Source: Variovorax sp. 679 (lineage in GTDB: Bacteria; Pseudomonadota; Gammaproteobacteria; Burkholderiales; Burkholderiaceae_C). From it: 64,000 nucleotides of DNA. Under the pieces are notes generated by a model. It ran no database searches. It was not told the DNA's origin and saw only the letters and a program-made list of their open reading frames with translations. Made by a program: the position numbers and the translations under genes. Of this stretch, positions 52,972 to 61,022 are shown in pieces (positions within the stretch are counted from its first letter, which is position 1; the number at the start of each line of letters is the position of its first letter). Location of the stretch: positions 62,001 to 126,000 of the forward strand of contig NZ_RXFS01000011.1 of assembly GCF_003952185.1 (NCBI RefSeq), read 5' to 3'.

Positions 52972-54074
52972 GCGGCCTCCTTCTCGGCTGGCAGGATCGG
53001 GATCGCTGCGCGCGCGGGCTTCTCCTTCTCGACCATGCGATCGATCAGCTTGCGCGCCCACATGGAGCCGGCGTCGATGTTGAGGTTGTAGAACTGGTGG
53101 TCGGGGTGCTCGTCGATGGCCTTCTGCTGCGCCTCGAGCACGAGCTCGTCTTCGCGGAAGATGCCCGACACGCCCTCGCGCAGCTCGTGCGTGAGGCGCT
53201 GCTCGCCCAGGCAGTAGTTGCGCGCGAAGGCCCAGAAGTAGAGACAGGTCTTGTCGGTCTCGGGCGTGATGGTGTTGAGCACGTAGCCGTTCACGCCCTT
53301 GCTGCGGTCGCCGGGGTTGCCGTTGCCCGGCACCGCGCCGCTACCCGCCTCGGCCACGCCGACGTCGATGTTCACGGTGCACGGGCCTTCGAAGCGGATG
53401 ATCTGCCAGCGGTCGACCTTGCCCGTGTAGCCGCGCGCATGGCGGATCTGGCTGCCCCAGAACGGCGGCGGATCGATGTTCTCCATCCAGCGCGTGACGG
53501 TGGCCGAGCGGTCGCCGTGCGTGGCGACGAAGGGTGCCTCGGCGACTTCGCGATTGCCGATGGAGGAGCCGTGCACGAAGGTCTCGTGCGTCAAGTCCAT
53601 GAGGTTGTCGACCACGAGGCGGTAGTCGCAGTTGACGCGGATCATCTTGCCGTCGCCGGCCCAGGCGGGGTCGTCGTTCCAGTGCATGTCGGGGATGAGC
53701 GCCGGGTCGGCCTTGGCCGGGTCGCCGGGCCAGATCCACACGAAGCGGTGCTTTTCCACTGCCGGAAAGCTGCGCACGCAAGCCGAGGGGTTCAGCGTTT
53801 CCTGGCTGGGCATGTGCGTACAGCGGCCCTGGCTGTTGTAGACGAGACCGTGATAGCCGCAGACCAGTTCGTCGCCCTCCAGGCGGCCCAGCGACAGCGG
53901 CATCAGCCGGTGCCAGCAGGCGTCTTCGAGCACGGCAACCTGCCCGTCGGTGCGGCGGAACAGCACCACTTTCTGGTTGCAGATGGTGCGCGGCAACAGG
54001 GCGTGGCGCACTTCGACGTCGTAGGCGGCTGCGTACCAGGCGTTCAGGGGAAAGGCTGTCGTGGGCGTTTTCAT
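52968..54074 (-). CDS. VanA-like Rieske oxygenase (aromatic O-demethylase)
   Basis: A 368-residue oxygenase component. The Rieske cluster ligands are DACWHRLMP (C-x-H) and VCGYHGLVY (C-x2-H). The mononuclear iron site is DNLMDLTHETFVHG (Asn, Asp, His, His). The start FPLNAWYAAAYDVEV matches the vanillate O-demethylase branch. With the VanB-like reductase it would oxidise an O-methyl (or N-methyl) group and release formaldehyde. The substrate is not proven; vanillate or a relative is the best guess. Confidence 0.9.
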   Translation of the reverse strand: MKTPTTAFPLNAWYAAAYDVEVRHALLPRTICNQKVVLFRRTDGQVAVLEDACWHRLMPLSLGRLEGDELVCGYHGLVYNSQGRCTHMPSQETLNPSACVRSFPAVEKHRFVWIWPGDPAKADPALIPDMHWNDDPAWAGDGKMIRVNCDYRLVVDNLMDLTHETFVHGSSIGNREVAEAPFVATHGDRSATVTRWMENIDPPPFWGSQIRHARGYTGKVDRWQIIRFEGPCTVNIDVGVAEAGSGAVPGNGNPGDRSKGVNGYVLNTITPETDKTCLYFWAFARNYCLGEQRLTHELREGVSGIFREDELVLEAQQKAIDEHPDHQFYNLNIDAGSMWARKLIDRMVEKEKPARAAIPILPAEKEAA

Positions 54075-54084
54075 GAATACTCAA

Positions 54085-54168
54085 TGTATACAGAAATCCT
54101 GAGAATTCCACCATTTAGCAGCCATTCGAGGGTAAACACCGAGATATCTGTATACAGGCATCGGTGTT
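54085..54168. promoter_or_regulatory. Divergent control region with paired GntR-type operators
   Basis: Two identical 8-base palindromes TGTATACA (54085-54092 and 54149-54156) are 64 bases apart, about six helical turns. The second is nested, nearly coaxially, inside a perfect inverted repeat AACACCGA...TCGGTGTT (54135-54168). The region separates the oxygenase operon (left, minus) from the MetE-like gene (right, plus). One GntR dimer at each site could loop the DNA and control both sides. Confidence 0.65.
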
Positions 54169-54221
54169 TTGAAGGCGATACGATGTTCCGCTCATTCCCC
54201 AAGATCACGACGGAGTCATCC

Positions 54222-55343
54222 ATGTCACAGCACGCCGCCTTGCCCGCCCGCTACGACCACGTGGGCAGTTTCCTGCGCCCCAAATACCTGCTCGAAGCCC
54301 GCGAGCAGAAGGCCAAGGGCGAGATCACGCCCGAGCAGCTTCGCCTCGTCGAGGACAAGGCGATCACCGAGATCGTCCGGTTCCAGGAAGACATCGGCCT
54401 GAAGAGCATCACGGACGGCGAGTTCCGCCGCACCTACTTCCACATCGACTTCCTCGACCAGCTCGGCGGCGTGAAGACCGACATTCCTGTCACCATCCGC
54501 AAGCCCGACGGCACCGAGGAACTCGCTCCGCCAGCGATGCGCGTGCTGGACAAGGTGCGCCACGTCAAGGACATCCAGCTCGCCGACTTCCAGTACCTCA
54601 AGAGCCAGGTCTCGGCCGGCCGCACGCCGAAGGTGACGATCCCCTCGCCGACCATGCTGCACTTCCGCGGCGGCCGCGCCGGCATCAGCAAGGAGGCCTA
54701 CCCCGAGCTCGACCCGACCTTCTACGACGACGTGGCCAAGGCCTACGGCGACGAGCTGCGCTCGCTGGCCGCCGCCGGCTGCACCTACGTGCAGATGGAC
54801 GACACCAACCTCGCCTACCTGTGCGACGAGCACATGCGCGAAGCCGCCCGCAAGCGCGGCGACGATCCGAACGAGCTGCCGCACCGTTATGCAGCCTTCA
54901 TCAACAAGGTGGTGGCGCAGAAGCCGCCGGGCATGCTGCTGGCCATGCACCTGTGCCGCGGCAACTTCAAGAGCACGCACGCAGCTGCCGGCAACTACGA
55001 GCCCGTTGCCGAGGCGCTGCTCAAGGAGATGGACCTCGACGCCTACTTCATGGAATACGACGACGCCCGCTCGGGCGACTTCAAGCCGCTGCGCTACCTG
55101 CCCAAGGGCAAGACCGTGGTGCTCGGCCTCGTGACCACCAAGTTCGGCGAGATGGAAGACAAGGACGAACTCAAGCGCCGCATCGAGGAAGCGAGCAAGT
55201 ACGCCTCGCTCGACCAGCTCGCGCTGTCGCCGCAGTGCGGCTTCTCCAGCACCGTGCACGGCAACAACATCGCGGTGGAAGCGCAGCGCAACAAGCTGCG
55301 CCTGGTGGTCGAGACGGCGCAGGAGGTCTGGGGCTCGACCTGA
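54222..55343 (+). CDS. MetE-like cobalamin-independent methyltransferase (catalytic half)
   Basis: A 373-residue protein corresponding to the C-terminal, zinc-containing half of MetE. The zinc ligands are present: His and Cys in AMHLCRGNF, Glu in FMEYDDARSGDF and Cys in LSPQCGFSST. The opening YDHVGSFLRP and the substrate loop MDDTNLAYLC fit the family. It lacks the N-terminal barrel of full MetE (about 750 residues), so it may take methyl from a donor other than methyltetrahydropteroyl-triglutamate. GGAG precedes the ATG. It shares its control region with the demethylase operon. Confidence 0.9.
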   Translation: MSQHAALPARYDHVGSFLRPKYLLEAREQKAKGEITPEQLRLVEDKAITEIVRFQEDIGLKSITDGEFRRTYFHIDFLDQLGGVKTDIPVTIRKPDGTEELAPPAMRVLDKVRHVKDIQLADFQYLKSQVSAGRTPKVTIPSPTMLHFRGGRAGISKEAYPELDPTFYDDVAKAYGDELRSLAAAGCTYVQMDDTNLAYLCDEHMREAARKRGDDPNELPHRYAAFINKVVAQKPPGMLLAMHLCRGNFKSTHAAAGNYEPVAEALLKEMDLDAYFMEYDDARSGDFKPLRYLPKGKTVVLGLVTTKFGEMEDKDELKRRIEEASKYASLDQLALSPQCGFSSTVHGNNIAVEAQRNKLRLVVETAQEVWGST

Positions 55344-55371
55344 AGCGCCATTTCTGGTGAAGTCGGGGACC

Positions 55372-56037
55372 ATGACGACTCACATCTACTCCGGTCCCCT
55401 CAGCATGTTCGGCGCCAAGGTCGAGATCGCGGCACGCGAGAAAGGCGTGCCCTTCGAACTGGTCATGGTGCCTTTCATCGAAGGCGACGCCTACGAGCCC
55501 AAGCACCCCGAGGTGCTTCGGGTCAACCCGGTCAAGCAGCAGGTGCCCGTGCTGGTCGACGACGAGGTGTCGCTCTTCGACTCGACGCAGATCTTCGAGT
55601 ACCTGGAAGACCGCTATCCCAGCCCCGCGCTGTGGCCCGCGGGCATTGCCGACCGGGCGCGCGCCCGGCAGCTGGAGCAGAAGTCCGACGAGGTCTTCTT
55701 CCCTAACGTCATCAAGCTCTTCGGCCTGCAGGAGGCCATGCAGAGCGCCCCCGCGATCGCAGCCTGCGCCGGTTGCGCGCGCTTCTACGACGACATGGAA
55801 GGCCTGCTCGCCACGCGCGAGTACATCGCCGGCCCCTACTCCTTCGCCGACATCGCCTTCTACATGGCCTGCGTGTTCGCCGACCGCAAGGGTGCCGGCA
55901 TGACCGATGCCACCCCGCGCCTGCTGGCCTGGCGCACGCGCGTGGGCGACCGGCCCGCGGTGCGCGCGGTGGTCGATCCGATGATGCGGTTCCTGGCCTC
56001 GCAAGGGCGCGGCGTACCGGCCTTCCTGCAACGCTGA
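55372..56037 (+). CDS. Glutathione S-transferase family protein
   Basis: A 221-residue GST. The N-terminal thioredoxin-like domain contains IYSGPLSMFGAKVEIAAREKG, the cis-Pro block QQVPVLVDDEV and the glutathione contact LFDSTQIFEYLE. The C-terminal helical domain includes GPYSFADIAFYMA. It starts 28 bases after the MetE-like gene on the same strand and is probably in that operon. A role in glutathione-dependent ether cleavage or in protection from released aldehyde is possible but not shown. Confidence 0.9.
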   Translation: MTTHIYSGPLSMFGAKVEIAAREKGVPFELVMVPFIEGDAYEPKHPEVLRVNPVKQQVPVLVDDEVSLFDSTQIFEYLEDRYPSPALWPAGIADRARARQLEQKSDEVFFPNVIKLFGLQEAMQSAPAIAACAGCARFYDDMEGLLATREYIAGPYSFADIAFYMACVFADRKGAGMTDATPRLLAWRTRVGDRPAVRAVVDPMMRFLASQGRGVPAFLQR

Positions 56038-56083
56038 AGGGACACTGAAGGCACGGCGCGCAACGCTGAGGCATCATCGGTCC

Positions 56084-57463
56084 ATGCCGACCCAAGAGTT
56101 CGACTGGCTGCCCTCGCCCTCGCAGCACTTTCTCGTCGTCACTTTCGCGCTGCTGGTCTACGTGCTGACCACGCGCGCGCGCCGCGAGCAGCGCGCCCCC
56201 ACCACCGCCATCGCCTGGGTCATGGGGCTGGTGCTGATGCCCTACTTCATCCTGCCGATGTACCTGCTGTTCGGCCAGCGCAAGCTGCGCCCGGCGGGGT
56301 CGCCCCGGCCACCGCGCTCGGTGCCGCCGGGCCACTGGGCCGCCGACCTGATCGAGAGCTTCGGCCTCGCGCCGCCGGGGCGCTGCGCGATCCGCATGCA
56401 TGCCGACGGCGAGGCCGCGCGCGAGGCGCTGTGGGAGGTGATCGACGGCGCGCGCGAGCGCATCGACGTGTGCACCTTCATCATCGGCGACGATGCGCTC
56501 GGGCATGCGGTGCTCGACCGGCTGGCCCAGCGCGCGCGCGAGGGCATCAAGGTGCGGGTGCTGCTCGACGGCTTCGGCGCCCTCTCCTTGCCGCGCCATC
56601 ACTTCGACCGGCTGCGTGCGGCGGGCGGCGAGGTGGCGGTGTTCCGCCCCTTCTTCAGCCTGCGCCGCATCGGCCCGCGCAACCTGCGCAACCACCGCAA
56701 GTTCACCATCGCCGACGACCGCTGGCTGTGGTCGGGCGGGCGCAACCTCGCGGGCGAATACTTCACCGGCAACGACAAGCATCCCGAGGCATGGCGCGAT
56801 CTCTCGTTCGACCTGCGCGGCAGCGTGGCGGCCGCGGCGGCGCGGCAGTTCGATCACGACTGGACCTCGGTGCGCAGCCGCAAGGCCCGCGCGATCACTG
56901 CCGACGACGTACCCGCGGGCCCCGGCACGGCCATGGCCCAGTTCCTGCCGAGCGGCCCCGACCAGACCGAAGACACGGCGCACGCGCTGCTGATCGACGC
57001 CTGCTTCCGCGCGGAACATCGCATCCTGGCGATCACGCCCTACTTCGTGCCCGGCGACGGCCTGCGCGACGCCCTGCGGCTGGCCGCGCGGCGCGGCGTG
57101 CAGGTGACCATCGCGATGCCCGCGCAATCCAACCACCGCCTTGCAGACTTCGTACGCGCGCGCGCCATGCGCGACCTGGCACGCGCAGGCGTGAGCTTTC
57201 GCATGCTGCCCTTCATGGCGCATGCCAAGGCCGTGGTGGTGGACGACGAGCTCGCCATGTGCGGCTCGATCAACCTCGACCTGCGCAGCCTGCTACTGAA
57301 CCACGAGGCGGCCGTGGTGTTCTACGGCCAGGGCGACATCGAATGGCTGGCCGAGTGGATCGAGACCACGGCCTCGGCCGGCGAGCCCTACCGCGCGCGC
57401 AGGCCAGGGTTGATGCGCGACGTGGCCGAGGGGCTGCTGCTCACCGTCGCTTTCCAGCTTTAG
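56084..57463 (+). CDS. Cardiolipin synthase/phospholipase D family protein
   Basis: A 459-residue membrane enzyme. Two N-terminal helices (FLVVTFALLVYVL and IAWVMGLVLMPYFILPMYLLF) form the PLDc_N region. Two HKD motifs follow: NHRKFTIADDRWLWSGGRN and AHAKAVVVDDELAMCGSIN. The enzyme should join phosphatidylglycerol molecules into cardiolipin. Its 3' end overlaps the convergent TetR gene by 23 bases. Confidence 0.91.
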   Translation: MPTQEFDWLPSPSQHFLVVTFALLVYVLTTRARREQRAPTTAIAWVMGLVLMPYFILPMYLLFGQRKLRPAGSPRPPRSVPPGHWAADLIESFGLAPPGRCAIRMHADGEAAREALWEVIDGARERIDVCTFIIGDDALGHAVLDRLAQRAREGIKVRVLLDGFGALSLPRHHFDRLRAAGGEVAVFRPFFSLRRIGPRNLRNHRKFTIADDRWLWSGGRNLAGEYFTGNDKHPEAWRDLSFDLRGSVAAAAARQFDHDWTSVRSRKARAITADDVPAGPGTAMAQFLPSGPDQTEDTAHALLIDACFRAEHRILAITPYFVPGDGLRDALRLAARRGVQVTIAMPAQSNHRLADFVRARAMRDLARAGVSFRMLPFMAHAKAVVVDDELAMCGSINLDLRSLLLNHEAAVVFYGQGDIEWLAEWIETTASAGEPYRARRPGLMRDVAEGLLLTVAFQL

Positions 57464-58112
57464 GCACAGCAGGCGGCTCGGCGGCCTTCGCCACCGCGTC
57501 GAGCCCCGCGAGCACGTAGCGCACGACTTCGTCTGCGAGCGCCTTCGTGTCCTTCAGCGCCGGCAGCACCTTGCTGCTCAGGTCCTTGGGCGCCACCGTC
57601 ATCACGAGGCACGGCAGCACCGTGAGCAGCAGGCTGCGCTGCACCGACGGATGGTCGTCGGGCAGGCCCATGATCTCGCCGACGATGCCGCGCAGCAGCT
57701 TTGCCTTGGGCAACACCGCGCGCTGGATCAGCGCCGGCATGGCGGGCGACGGCGACAGCGCCTCGCGCAGCACCACGCGAAAGCCCCAGGGCGCCTTCGG
57801 CTGGGCGCTCATCTCGACCATGTGCGTGAGAAAGGCGCGCAGCTTCTGGCGCGGATCGGTCGACTCCAGCGACAGCGCCATCAGCTCGTCGAGGCTCACC
57901 AGCTGCTTGTGCGCCTCGACCAGCACCGCCTCGTAGAGCCCGTCGCGGCCGCCGAAGTGGTAGTTGATGGCGGCCATGTTGGTGCCCGCGCGGGTGCAGA
58001 TTTCCTTGCTGGTGCTTTCCGCGAAGCCCTGCTCCGCGAACAGCCGCCCGGCCGTCTCGAGGATGTGCAGGCGCGTGGTGTTGCCGTCGGTGCGCGGAGT
58101 GCGGGTTGCCAT
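57441..58112 (-). CDS. TetR regulator (CecR-like) of the exporter operon
   Basis: A 223-residue TetR protein. The helix-turn-helix is ILETAGRLFAEQGFAESTSKEICTRAG, then INYHFGGRDGLYEAVL. The long C-terminal domain with MVEMSAQPKAPWGFRVVLREALSP resembles the CecR (YbiH) group, which controls ybhGFSR in E. coli. It is divergent from an exporter of exactly that type. The palindrome 58144-58165 between them is the likely operator. Confidence 0.91.
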   Translation of the reverse strand: MATRTPRTDGNTTRLHILETAGRLFAEQGFAESTSKEICTRAGTNMAAINYHFGGRDGLYEAVLVEAHKQLVSLDELMALSLESTDPRQKLRAFLTHMVEMSAQPKAPWGFRVVLREALSPSPAMPALIQRAVLPKAKLLRGIVGEIMGLPDDHPSVQRSLLLTVLPCLVMTVAPKDLSSKVLPALKDTKALADEVVRYVLAGLDAVAKAAEPPAVPKAGKRR

Positions 58113-58142
58113 GCCCCGAGGCTAACCCAAACAAAAAAATAC

Positions 58143-58171
58143 TTCAAATTCAAATTTCAATTTGATAACAT
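58143..58171 (+). promoter_or_regulatory. Exporter promoter with embedded operator
   Basis: TTCAAA (58143-58148) and TAACAT (58166-58171) are 17 bases apart. An inverted repeat TCAAATT-N8-AATTTGA (58144-58165) covers the -35 box and the whole spacer. The same AT-rich stretch could hold a minus-strand promoter for the TetR gene, so one bound repressor would switch off both directions. Confidence 0.62.
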
Positions 58172-58212
58172 CACCACGACTTCCGAGCCGCAGCCCCGTC
58201 AGGACACACGCC

Positions 58213-59241
58213 ATGAACAGGAAACCTCTCATTGCCATCGCCGTGGTGGCCGTCGTCGCGGCAGCCGGCGGCTGGTGGTACGCGAACCGCTCCGCCACGC
58301 CCTCCGACCAGCTCGTGCTGTACGGCAACGTCGACCTGCGCCAGGTCTCGCTGGCCTTCAACGCCAACGACCGCATCGCCGAGCTGACGGTGCGCGAAGG
58401 CGATCGCGTGCGTGCCGGGCAAGTACTGGGCCGGCTCGACACCCGCTCGCTGGTGCTGCGCGTGGCGCAGTCGCAGGCGCGCATCGGCGTGCAGGAACAG
58501 GCCCTGCTGCGCCTGAAGACCGGCAGCCGCCCCGAGGAAGTGGCACAGGCCAACGCCCAGGTGGCCGCCGCGCAGGCCGATGCCGAGCTGGCACAGCAGC
58601 AGCTCGCGCGCCTGCAGGCCATCGGCACAACCACGGCCGGCCGCGCCGTGAGCCAGCAGGACCTCGACAGCGCGCAGGCAAGGCGCAAGGTAGCGCTGGC
58701 GCAACTCGACAACGCGCGCAAGGCGCAGCAGCTCGTAGTGACCGGCCCGCGCAAGGAAGACATCGGGCAGGCGCAGGCCCAGCTCGAATCGGCCCGCGCC
58801 GAGCTCGCGCTCATGAACCACCAGCTCACCGAGGCCGAGCTCAAGGCGCCGATCAACGCGGTCGTGCGCGCGCGCCTGCTCGAGCCCGGCGACATGGCCT
58901 CGCCGCAACGCCCGGCCTTCACGCTCGCCATCACCGATCCCAAGTGGGTGCGTGCCTATGTGGCCGAGCCCGACCTCGGCCGCGTGCGCGCCGGGCAGGA
59001 AGCCCGCGTGAGCACCGACAGCCAGCCCGGCGAAGCCATCGCGGGCAAGGTCGGCTACATCTCGTCGGTGGCCGAGTTCACGCCCAAGACCGTGCAGACC
59101 GAGGAGCTGCGCAGCAGCCTGGTCTACGAAGTCCGTGTGATGGTCGACGACCCGCAGGACCGGCTGCGCCTCGGCATGCCGGCCACCGTGCGGCTGCAGC
59201 TGACGCCGCCACCCTCCTCTTCCTCTACCGGCAAGCCCTGA
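58213..59241 (+). CDS. HlyD-family membrane fusion protein (YbhG-like)
   Basis: A 342-residue periplasmic adaptor. The N-terminal anchor PLIAIAVVAVVAAAGGWWYA is followed by a biotinyl-lipoyl-like half motif (VSLAFNANDRIAELTVREGDRVRAGQVLGRLD). A long coiled-coil hairpin of about residues 80-210 comes next, then the second lipoyl half (AELKAPINAVVRARLLEPGDM) and a beta-barrel domain. It links the ABC permeases to the outer-membrane factor. Its stop overlaps the next start (TGATG). Confidence 0.93.
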   Translation: MNRKPLIAIAVVAVVAAAGGWWYANRSATPSDQLVLYGNVDLRQVSLAFNANDRIAELTVREGDRVRAGQVLGRLDTRSLVLRVAQSQARIGVQEQALLRLKTGSRPEEVAQANAQVAAAQADAELAQQQLARLQAIGTTTAGRAVSQQDLDSAQARRKVALAQLDNARKAQQLVVTGPRKEDIGQAQAQLESARAELALMNHQLTEAELKAPINAVVRARLLEPGDMASPQRPAFTLAITDPKWVRAYVAEPDLGRVRAGQEARVSTDSQPGEAIAGKVGYISSVAEFTPKTVQTEELRSSLVYEVRVMVDDPQDRLRLGMPATVRLQLTPPPSSSSTGKP

Positions 59242-61022
59242 TGACCGCCACCGGGCCGGCCGTGGCCGGACGCTCGCTGCACAAGCGCTTCGTGCCGAAG
59301 CCGCCGGCCGCGACCGTGCATGCGCTCGACGACGTATCGCTCGAAATCCCTGCCGGCACGCTCACCGCGCTGGTCGGCCCCGACGGTGCCGGCAAGACCA
59401 CGCTGCTGCGCCTCATGGCCGGCCTGATGCGCGCCGACGAAGGCGAGCTGCGCGTGCTCGGCATCGACGTATCGGCCGACCCGCAGGCGGTGCAGGACCG
59501 CATCAGCTACATGCCCCAGCGCTTCGGCCTCTACGACGACCTGAGCGTGCAGGAGAACCTCGACCTGTATGCCGACCTGCACGGCGTGCCGCGCGACAAG
59601 CGGCGCGAGCGCTACGCACGGCTGATGGAGATGACCGACCTCGGCCGCTTCACCGATCGCCCGGCCGGCAAGCTCTCGGGCGGCATGAAGCAGAAGCTCG
59701 GGCTGGCCTGCACGCTGGTGCGATCGCCCGACCTGCTGCTGCTCGACGAGCCGACCGTCGGCGTCGACCCGCTCTCGCGCCGCGAGCTGTGGGAGATCGT
59801 GCAGCAGCTGGTGGACGAGGAGCAGCTCTCCGTGATCGTCAGCACCGCCTACCTCGACGAGGCAGAGCGCTGCAGCCATGTGTTCGTGCTGCATGGCGGC
59901 AAGCTGCTGGCGCAGGGTGCGCCCGGCGAGCTGCGCGACCGTGCGGACGGCCTGTGCTTCATCGCGACGCCGCCCGGCAACGAACCGCCACGGCTGCTGC
60001 AGGCCCGCCTGCTCGATGCGTGGCAGGACATCGTCGATGCGGTGCCGCAAGGCGGCGAGGTGCGGTTCATCCGCCGCGACGCATCGGACGCTGTGCGGCT
60101 CGACGCGTTGCTGGAAGGCGCGCGCACCGAGCCGGTCGCACCGCGCCTCGAAGACGGCTTCATGACGCTGCTGCGCGCGCAGCCATCGAACGACGGCAAC
60201 GCCAGCCCGGCCGCCGCCATCGCGCCCCAGCAGAGCCCGGGCCAATCCGGAGAAGTAGTCATCGAAGTGAAGAACCTCGTTCGCCGCTTCGGCGATTTCG
60301 TCGCCGTGGCCAGCACCAGCTTCTCGGTACGGCGCGGAGAGATCTTCGGCCTGCTGGGCCCCAACGGCGCGGGCAAGACCACCACCTTCCGCATGCTGTG
60401 CGGCCTGCTGCCCGCCAGCGGTGGGCAACTGCGCGTAGCGGGCGTCGACCTTCGGCATGCCCGCGCGCAGGCGCGGCAGCGCATCGGCTACGTCTCGCAG
60501 AAGTTCGCGCTCTACGGCAACCTCACGGTGCGCGAGAACCTCTCGTTCTTCGGCGGCGCCTACGGCCTGCGCGGCGCGAAGCTGCGCGAGCGCATGGACA
60601 CGGTGCTGCGCCAGTTCGACCTCGCCCACTCGCTCGACTCACCCAGCGGCCAGCTGCCCGGTGGCTACAAGCAGCGCCTGGCCATGGCCACGGGCCTGCT
60701 GCATGAGCCCGAGATCCTTTTCCTCGACGAGCCCACCAGCGGCGCCGACCCGCTCGCGCGCCGCGAGTTCTGGCGGCGCATCACGGCGCTGGCCGAAGGC
60801 GGCACCACCGTCGTCATCACCACGCACTTCATGGAAGAGGCCGAGTACTGCGACCGCATCGTGATCCAGGACGCAGGCAAGGTGCTGGCCATCGGCACGC
60901 CGCAGGAAGTGCGCGCACAGGCGCTCGGCGACGACAGGGAAAAGCGCATCGACATGGAGCAGGCCTTCATCGGCATCGTCGAGAAAGCACGGCAGGCAGA
61001 CACGAAGCAGGTGGCGGCATGA
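59241..61022 (+). CDS. Double-domain ABC exporter ATPase (YbhF-like)
   Basis: A 593-residue protein with two ATPase domains. Domain 1 has Walker A GPDGAGKTT (46-54), signature LSGGMKQ (145-151) and Walker B LLLLDEPTVG, but its switch His is Ala203 (VSTAYLDEAE). Domain 2 has Walker A GPNGAGKTT, signature LPGGYKQ (472-478), Walker B and a normal switch His529. One composite ATP site is therefore canonical and the other degenerate. A linker of about 75 residues joins the domains. It is translationally coupled to the HlyD gene before and the permease after. Confidence 0.94.
   Translation: MTATGPAVAGRSLHKRFVPKPPAATVHALDDVSLEIPAGTLTALVGPDGAGKTTLLRLMAGLMRADEGELRVLGIDVSADPQAVQDRISYMPQRFGLYDDLSVQENLDLYADLHGVPRDKRRERYARLMEMTDLGRFTDRPAGKLSGGMKQKLGLACTLVRSPDLLLLDEPTVGVDPLSRRELWEIVQQLVDEEQLSVIVSTAYLDEAERCSHVFVLHGGKLLAQGAPGELRDRADGLCFIATPPGNEPPRLLQARLLDAWQDIVDAVPQGGEVRFIRRDASDAVRLDALLEGARTEPVAPRLEDGFMTLLRAQPSNDGNASPAAAIAPQQSPGQSGEVVIEVKNLVRRFGDFVAVASTSFSVRRGEIFGLLGPNGAGKTTTFRMLCGLLPASGGQLRVAGVDLRHARAQARQRIGYVSQKFALYGNLTVRENLSFFGGAYGLRGAKLRERMDTVLRQFDLAHSLDSPSGQLPGGYKQRLAMATGLLHEPEILFLDEPTSGADPLARREFWRRITALAEGGTTVVITTHFMEEAEYCDRIVIQDAGKVLAIGTPQEVRAQALGDDREKRIDMEQAFIGIVEKARQADTKQVAA

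Noticed and set aside
53097..54221. In-frame 375-codon extension of the MetE-like protein
   Set aside because: The extension is the antisense of the Rieske oxygenase gene. The ATG at 54222 has a ribosome site and starts at the conserved N terminus.
57651..59240. In-frame extension giving a 1123-residue ABC protein
   Set aside because: The extra part is antisense of the TetR gene and an out-of-frame reading of the HlyD gene. The ATG at 59241 overlaps the HlyD stop, as expected.
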